NCBI RefSeq assembly: GCF_036013645.1
Contig: NZ_CP107869.1
Coordinates: 8,370,001-8,434,000 of the forward strand
DNA: 64,000 nucleotides
Direction: 5' to 3'
Source: Streptomyces sp. NBC_00490
GTDB taxonomy: Bacteria; Actinomycetota; Actinomycetes; Streptomycetales; Streptomycetaceae
Below are positions 60,813 to 64,000 of the stretch, one piece after another. A model generated the notes under the pieces. That model did no database searches. It was not told where the DNA came from and saw only the letters and a program-made list of their open reading frames with translations. The translations under genes were made by a program, and so were the position numbers. Numbering within the stretch: position 1 is the stretch's first letter; the number at the start of each line of letters is the position of its first letter.

Positions 60813-62134
60813 GAGGCGTGCGCTCCATCGGCTGGGAGGCCCGCCGGGTCGGCGGGGTCGGGCAGGTGGGCGACCAGGGCGGCGACCGGGTGCGCGCCGG
60901 CGTCCCCGAGGCCCGCCAGAGCCACCTCATGGCGGCCCTCGGCGAGGGCGAGCAGCCACGCGCCGACCTCGGGGATCCAGGGCACGCCCAGTGCCTCGGC
61001 GTCGCGCCGCACGCGCTGCGGTCGGGTGGATGCCTGCCGGGCGAGGTAGAGCTGGGCGCGATCGGGGTCGACGGCGGGCAGCGTGGTGAGCCGGGCGGTG
61101 ACGAAGTCGAGCCACGGGGCGTCCCCGTCCTCCAGGGCGTCGCCGATCAACCCCCGCGCGTCCTCGGCGCGCAGCGGCAGTCCGCCGCGCTCGCACGCCA
61201 GCCTGACCAGGAGACGGTCGCCGCACGAGACCCCCAACGCATAGGCCTCCGGGGCCTGTCGGGCGAGCAGGTCGGCGTCCTGACAGCGCTCGAAGGCGAA
61301 GCGTACGGCGGGTGCGCTGCCCGAGGTCAGCAGCCGGCGCCACATGCGGGCGTCGAGGGCCTGCCAGTCGGCGTCCGCGAACACCGTGAACAGGGCGGGC
61401 AGTTCGGCGAAGCGCGCCTCGGACACCAGGCGTCGGAACACCGCGGTGAAGCCCTCGATACGAGGAGCGGGGCGCAGACAGGCGAGGGCCGCGGCAAGGT
61501 CGTGCAGAGTGCCGTCGGTGACGGCCTCGGCGACCGCGCGGTGGATCTCCCGGGCGTCGAGGCGGACCTCGACGTCGGCGAGGCGGGCCAGCTTGCGCAG
61601 CGGGCCGTGACGGCCGCTCGCCAGGAGCGCGCGGATGCCGGTGGCCGCGGCGTCCGGGTCGAACCGGACGGGGACGCCGGAGAGTTGACGCATGTAGTCC
61701 ACGGCGCCGAGGCGGCCGGCGGCCACCAGGACGTTGTACGACCGCAGGACCGTCTCCTCGTCGAGAGCGGGGCGCACCCCGGTCGCCCCGATGATCTGCT
61801 CGATGCCGCCCGCGTTGCCGCGTCGCGCCAGCCGGGTGCAGGCCCGGTCGATGCGGGCGGGACCCGGACGCGCGGCCGGCGGCAGGTGCGCGTACAGGAA
61901 GCAGAAGTCGTCGACCACACCCCGCTCCAGTGCCCGGTCCGCCGCGCGGGCCACGGCCTCCGTGGACAGCCCGGCCATGACGGGTACGTATTTGTTCACC
62001 TGCTCGAGGACGTATATCTCATCCCTTTCGAGCAGCCATCGCGTCTGCTCGGAGAGGAATTCCGCGGGCAGCCGGGTGAGCTTCTCCGGGGCGTCCTCGG
62101 ACAGTTGCTTGAGAAGATTACGGTACGCGCGCAC
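60809..62134 (-). CDS. Unknown helical protein in radical SAM operon
   Basis: Protein of 441 residues, rich in Ala, Leu and Arg, with repeated helix pairs such as EAVARAADRALERGVVDDFC, RIDRACTRLARRGNAGGIEQ and EIHRAVAEAVTDGTLHDLAA, suggesting an alpha-solenoid (TPR- or HEAT-like). No catalytic motif is seen. The GTG start at 62134 lies four bases after the radical SAM stop, and the stop overlaps the exporter start, so it is translated with them. It may be a scaffold or partner. Confidence 0.7.
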   Translation of the reverse strand: MRAYRNLLKQLSEDAPEKLTRLPAEFLSEQTRWLLERDEIYVLEQVNKYVPVMAGLSTEAVARAADRALERGVVDDFCFLYAHLPPAARPGPARIDRACTRLARRGNAGGIEQIIGATGVRPALDEETVLRSYNVLVAAGRLGAVDYMRQLSGVPVRFDPDAAATGIRALLASGRHGPLRKLARLADVEVRLDAREIHRAVAEAVTDGTLHDLAAALACLRPAPRIEGFTAVFRRLVSEARFAELPALFTVFADADWQALDARMWRRLLTSGSAPAVRFAFERCQDADLLARQAPEAYALGVSCGDRLLVRLACERGGLPLRAEDARGLIGDALEDGDAPWLDFVTARLTTLPAVDPDRAQLYLARQASTRPQRVRRDAEALGVPWIPEVGAWLLALAEGRHEVALAGLGDAGAHPVAALVAHLPDPADPAGLPADGAHAS

Positions 62135-62138
62135 GGCC

Positions 62139-63104
62139 CTACCCCGCCAGCGCCAACTGCGCCGGCGCGAAAGGCAGCAGGTGGCTGAAGTCGTGGTCGC
62201 GATTGAAACGGACCATGGCCTTGCGCAGTTCGGGGTCGTAGCCCTCGCGGCCGCGGAAGTCGGTGCTCTCGTCGGCGAGTTCCTCGCTCCACAGGCCCGT
62301 GTAGACGGGCAGTCCCATGGAATGTCCGGCCACCACGACATCGAAGATTCCCTGAATGGTGGGCGGGGTCCAGTCGCCCGGCTGTGTGGTCTGCTGCAGA
62401 TAGGAGCCCTCGGCCACATAGGTGGGCGTCAGATAGATCACCAATTCGGTGCCGTGACGGTCGCAGAGCTCCTTCAGGTACTCCATCGTGGCGACGGCCT
62501 CGCGCACCCCGTGTTCGTCCGTCATCCGTGGCGCCGGCTTGATCAGGACGTACGAGGTGAGCCGGATCCCCAGTTCGCCGAGGAGCGCGACCCGGTCCTC
62601 CATCACCCGGCGGGAGATCTTCTTCTTCAGGACCGTCTGCCGGATGAAGTCGTCCTGTGTCTCGAAGCCGACCGTCACGTCGAGCCGGGGCGCGTGGGTG
62701 GTCCTGGCGATGTGCTCCAGGTAGTCGCGCTTGACGTACTCGGGGCGCGTCTCGATGGACAGCACCTCCAGGTTCTCCATCTCCCGGGCGCGGTGCAGCA
62801 GATGGTCGACGGACTCGCGGTGGAAGCGCCTCGGATCGAGAGCGGAGCCCTCGTTGCCGAAGCACAGCTGGCGGAAGCCGCCCAGTTCACCGGCCTTGGA
62901 GTCGAAGACGTGGTCGATCTGGTTGTTGATCTGCTCGGCCGTCACCTCGAACGACGCCGAGCGGGTCGGCAGCGCGCAATACGTGCACTTGAACTGGCAT
63001 TTCGTCGTGTAGAACGACAGGACCAGGTCACGCCTTCCGAGGAATTTCCGGGTGCCGACGTAGAGCGGTGTGTTCGGGTCGTGGTTCTCGTTGTTCTCGG
63101 ACAT
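62139..63104 (-). CDS. Radical SAM protein (Elp3-like fold)
   Basis: Protein of 321 residues. The [4Fe-4S]-SAM motif CxxxCxxC is in TTKCQFKCTYCALPTRSASF, and following elements are GNEGSALDPRRFHRESVDHL, NLEVLSIETRPEYVKRDYLE and VTVGFETQDDFIRQTVLKKK, a pattern of Elp3/MiaB-like and TIGR01210-type radical SAM proteins. No SPASM or B12 domain is seen. It generates a deoxyadenosyl radical; the substrate is unknown. ATG 63104 follows GGAGG by 7 bases; the upstream TTG is less likely. Confidence 0.82.
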   Translation of the reverse strand: MSENNENHDPNTPLYVGTRKFLGRRDLVLSFYTTKCQFKCTYCALPTRSASFEVTAEQINNQIDHVFDSKAGELGGFRQLCFGNEGSALDPRRFHRESVDHLLHRAREMENLEVLSIETRPEYVKRDYLEHIARTTHAPRLDVTVGFETQDDFIRQTVLKKKISRRVMEDRVALLGELGIRLTSYVLIKPAPRMTDEHGVREAVATMEYLKELCDRHGTELVIYLTPTYVAEGSYLQQTTQPGDWTPPTIQGIFDVVVAGHSMGLPVYTGLWSEELADESTDFRGREGYDPELRKAMVRFNRDHDFSHLLPFAPAQLALAG

Positions 63105-63150
63105 CCTCAAACCTCCGTGGGTGTACGGCCGTTCGGTTCCGGTCGGGCGT

Positions 63151-64000
63151 TCAGCGCCACGGATGCAGAATGATCTTTCCGCATTCCCTGGTGAGCTGGA
63201 GTTTCCAGGCCTGCTCGATCTCGTCGAGCGGAAAGGTGTGCGTGATGAACCGGTCGATGAGCGGTCCGGTACGGGAAATGGCGTCGAGCATTCCCGGGGC
63301 GTGCTGCAGATACAGATCGAGGCTGCCGTAGAGGGTGACGCCCTTCTGGATCAGGTCCTGGTCGACGTGGAGCGACAGTTCGCCGGATTCCCCGAGGAAG
63401 GTGACCCGCCCGCCGCGCCCCGCGGCGTCCAGTCCGAACCGCTGGTGGCCGGTCTGCGCCGAGCAGTCGATGACATGGTCGACGCCCTTGCCCCCGGTGA
63501 AGTCCCGTACGGCGGCCAGAGCCGCGTCCGGTGTCCCCAGGTCGACGATCAGCTCCGCGCCCAACCGGCGTGCCAGTTCCCGGCGGTAGGGGCTGCGTCC
63601 GGCGCAGATCACCCGGGCGCCCCTGTCCTGCCCGTTGATCACGGCGCCGAGCCCCACCTGGCCGAGCCCGGTGACCAGGACCGTGTGACCGGCGGCGACC
63701 CCCATGTTCTCCATCGCCGTGTACGTCGCACCCATCCCGCAACAGGCCATCGCGGCATGCTCGTACGGCATCCCGTCGGGGATCCGGAGCAGCAGACGTT
63801 CCCGCTTGATCATGTACTGCGCGAAGCCGCACTCACCCGATTCGCCCGAGCACACCGCGAGGGGGTCCTCGGTGTCGGCGCAGTGCGCGTACCGCCCGGA
63901 GACGCACAGCGCGCAGCGCCCGCAGGGATAGCCGCTGAGCACGACCACCCGGTCACCCGGCCGGAACGGGCTGCCGGCACGGGCCTCGACCACCTCTCCG
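63151..64000 (-). CDS. Zinc-dependent alcohol dehydrogenase (MDR), 5' end outside window
   Basis: At least 283 residues. The structural zinc site CGRCALCVSGRYAHC, the GVAAGHTVLVTGLGQVGLGA Rossmann motif, and the C-terminal DEIEQAWKLQLTRECGKIIL are typical of medium-chain dehydrogenases. The N-terminal catalytic zinc Cys is beyond 64000. It lies 46 bases before the radical SAM gene on the same strand, in the same operon. The substrate is unknown, perhaps a sugar or cyclitol alcohol. Confidence 0.85.
   Translation of the reverse strand, partial: GEVVEARAGSPFRPGDRVVVLSGYPCGRCALCVSGRYAHCADTEDPLAVCSGESGECGFAQYMIKRERLLLRIPDGMPYEHAAMACCGMGATYTAMENMGVAAGHTVLVTGLGQVGLGAVINGQDRGARVICAGRSPYRRELARRLGAELIVDLGTPDAALAAVRDFTGGKGVDHVIDCSAQTGHQRFGLDAAGRGGRVTFLGESGELSLHVDQDLIQKGVTLYGSLDLYLQHAPGMLDAISRTGPLIDRFITHTFPLDEIEQAWKLQLTRECGKIILHPWR

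Noticed and set aside
1..64000. CRISPR arrays, insertion sequences, transposases, prophage genes or rRNA
   Set aside because: I found no regularly spaced repeats, no transposase or integrase motif and no rRNA-like stretch anywhere in the window.

Overview
This window is chromosomal DNA from a high-GC actinomycete, almost certainly a Streptomyces. The bases are visibly about 70% G+C, third codon positions are nearly all G or C, start codons mix ATG and GTG behind GGAGG-type ribosome sites, and gene families typical of Streptomyces recur (ROK and GntR/FCD regulators, ebo-type genes, twin-arginine lipoproteins). Both window edges cut genes: the 3' end of a short-chain dehydrogenase on the left and the 5' part of a zinc alcohol dehydrogenase on the right.

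Layout. 1-12.4 kb is ordinary genome: two exporters, a calcium-repeat secreted protein, LuxR, Lrp and LysR regulators, an aldo-keto reductase, a fatty acyl-CoA ligase, a BASS-type transporter and an isochorismatase-like hydrolase. 12.4-17 kb holds fdhD (formate dehydrogenase maturation), an OFA-family oxalate/formate transporter with its tiny partner protein, a FabH-like synthase and a GntR regulator. 17.2-26 kb is a ROK-regulated sugar uptake operon (ABC transporter, Gfo/Idh/MocA oxidoreductase, isomerase, ThuA/DUF1080 protein). 26-32.5 kb is an ebo-like operon (isomerase, EboA, TatD/EboB, EboE, phosphodiesterase EboF, exported TIM-barrel protein) whose front end is broken: an inositol-phosphate synthase remnant is left and no UbiA prenyltransferase is present.

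32.5-59.6 kb is a large oxalate/formate catabolic region. It has two more OFA transporters, three formyl-CoA:oxalate CoA-transferase genes (two share a 657-bp apparently identical inverted segment flanking sucC-sucD-aldehyde dehydrogenase), a carbonic anhydrase, two further GntR regulators, a truncated acyl-CoA dehydrogenase, the soluble NAD-dependent formate dehydrogenase fdsGBAD, a LysR regulator, a divergent pair of oxalate-CoA ligase-like gene and oxalyl-CoA decarboxylase, a PAS protein, a ketopantoate-reductase-like gene that may be an oxalyl-CoA reductase, and a fourth GntR regulator. The logic is: oxalate enters by OFA carriers, is activated to oxalyl-CoA by CoA transfer or ATP-driven ligation, is decarboxylated to formyl-CoA or perhaps reduced toward glyoxylate, and formate is oxidised to CO2 with NADH formation. 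A shared operator family built on TGTATACA, of the kind bound by GntR/FCD proteins, sits before most of these units and ties the scattered genes into one likely regulon.

59.8-64 kb holds a tRNA-Leu(GAG) and, on the other strand, a compact four-gene operon (zinc dehydrogenase, radical SAM enzyme, unknown protein, EamA exporter) whose last reading frame runs antisense through the tRNA; its function is unknown. The fdhD-gntR arrangement at 12.4-17 kb is echoed in decayed form at 57.5-59.6 kb, which points to an old segmental duplication. All identifications are from reading the sequence; no database search was run.
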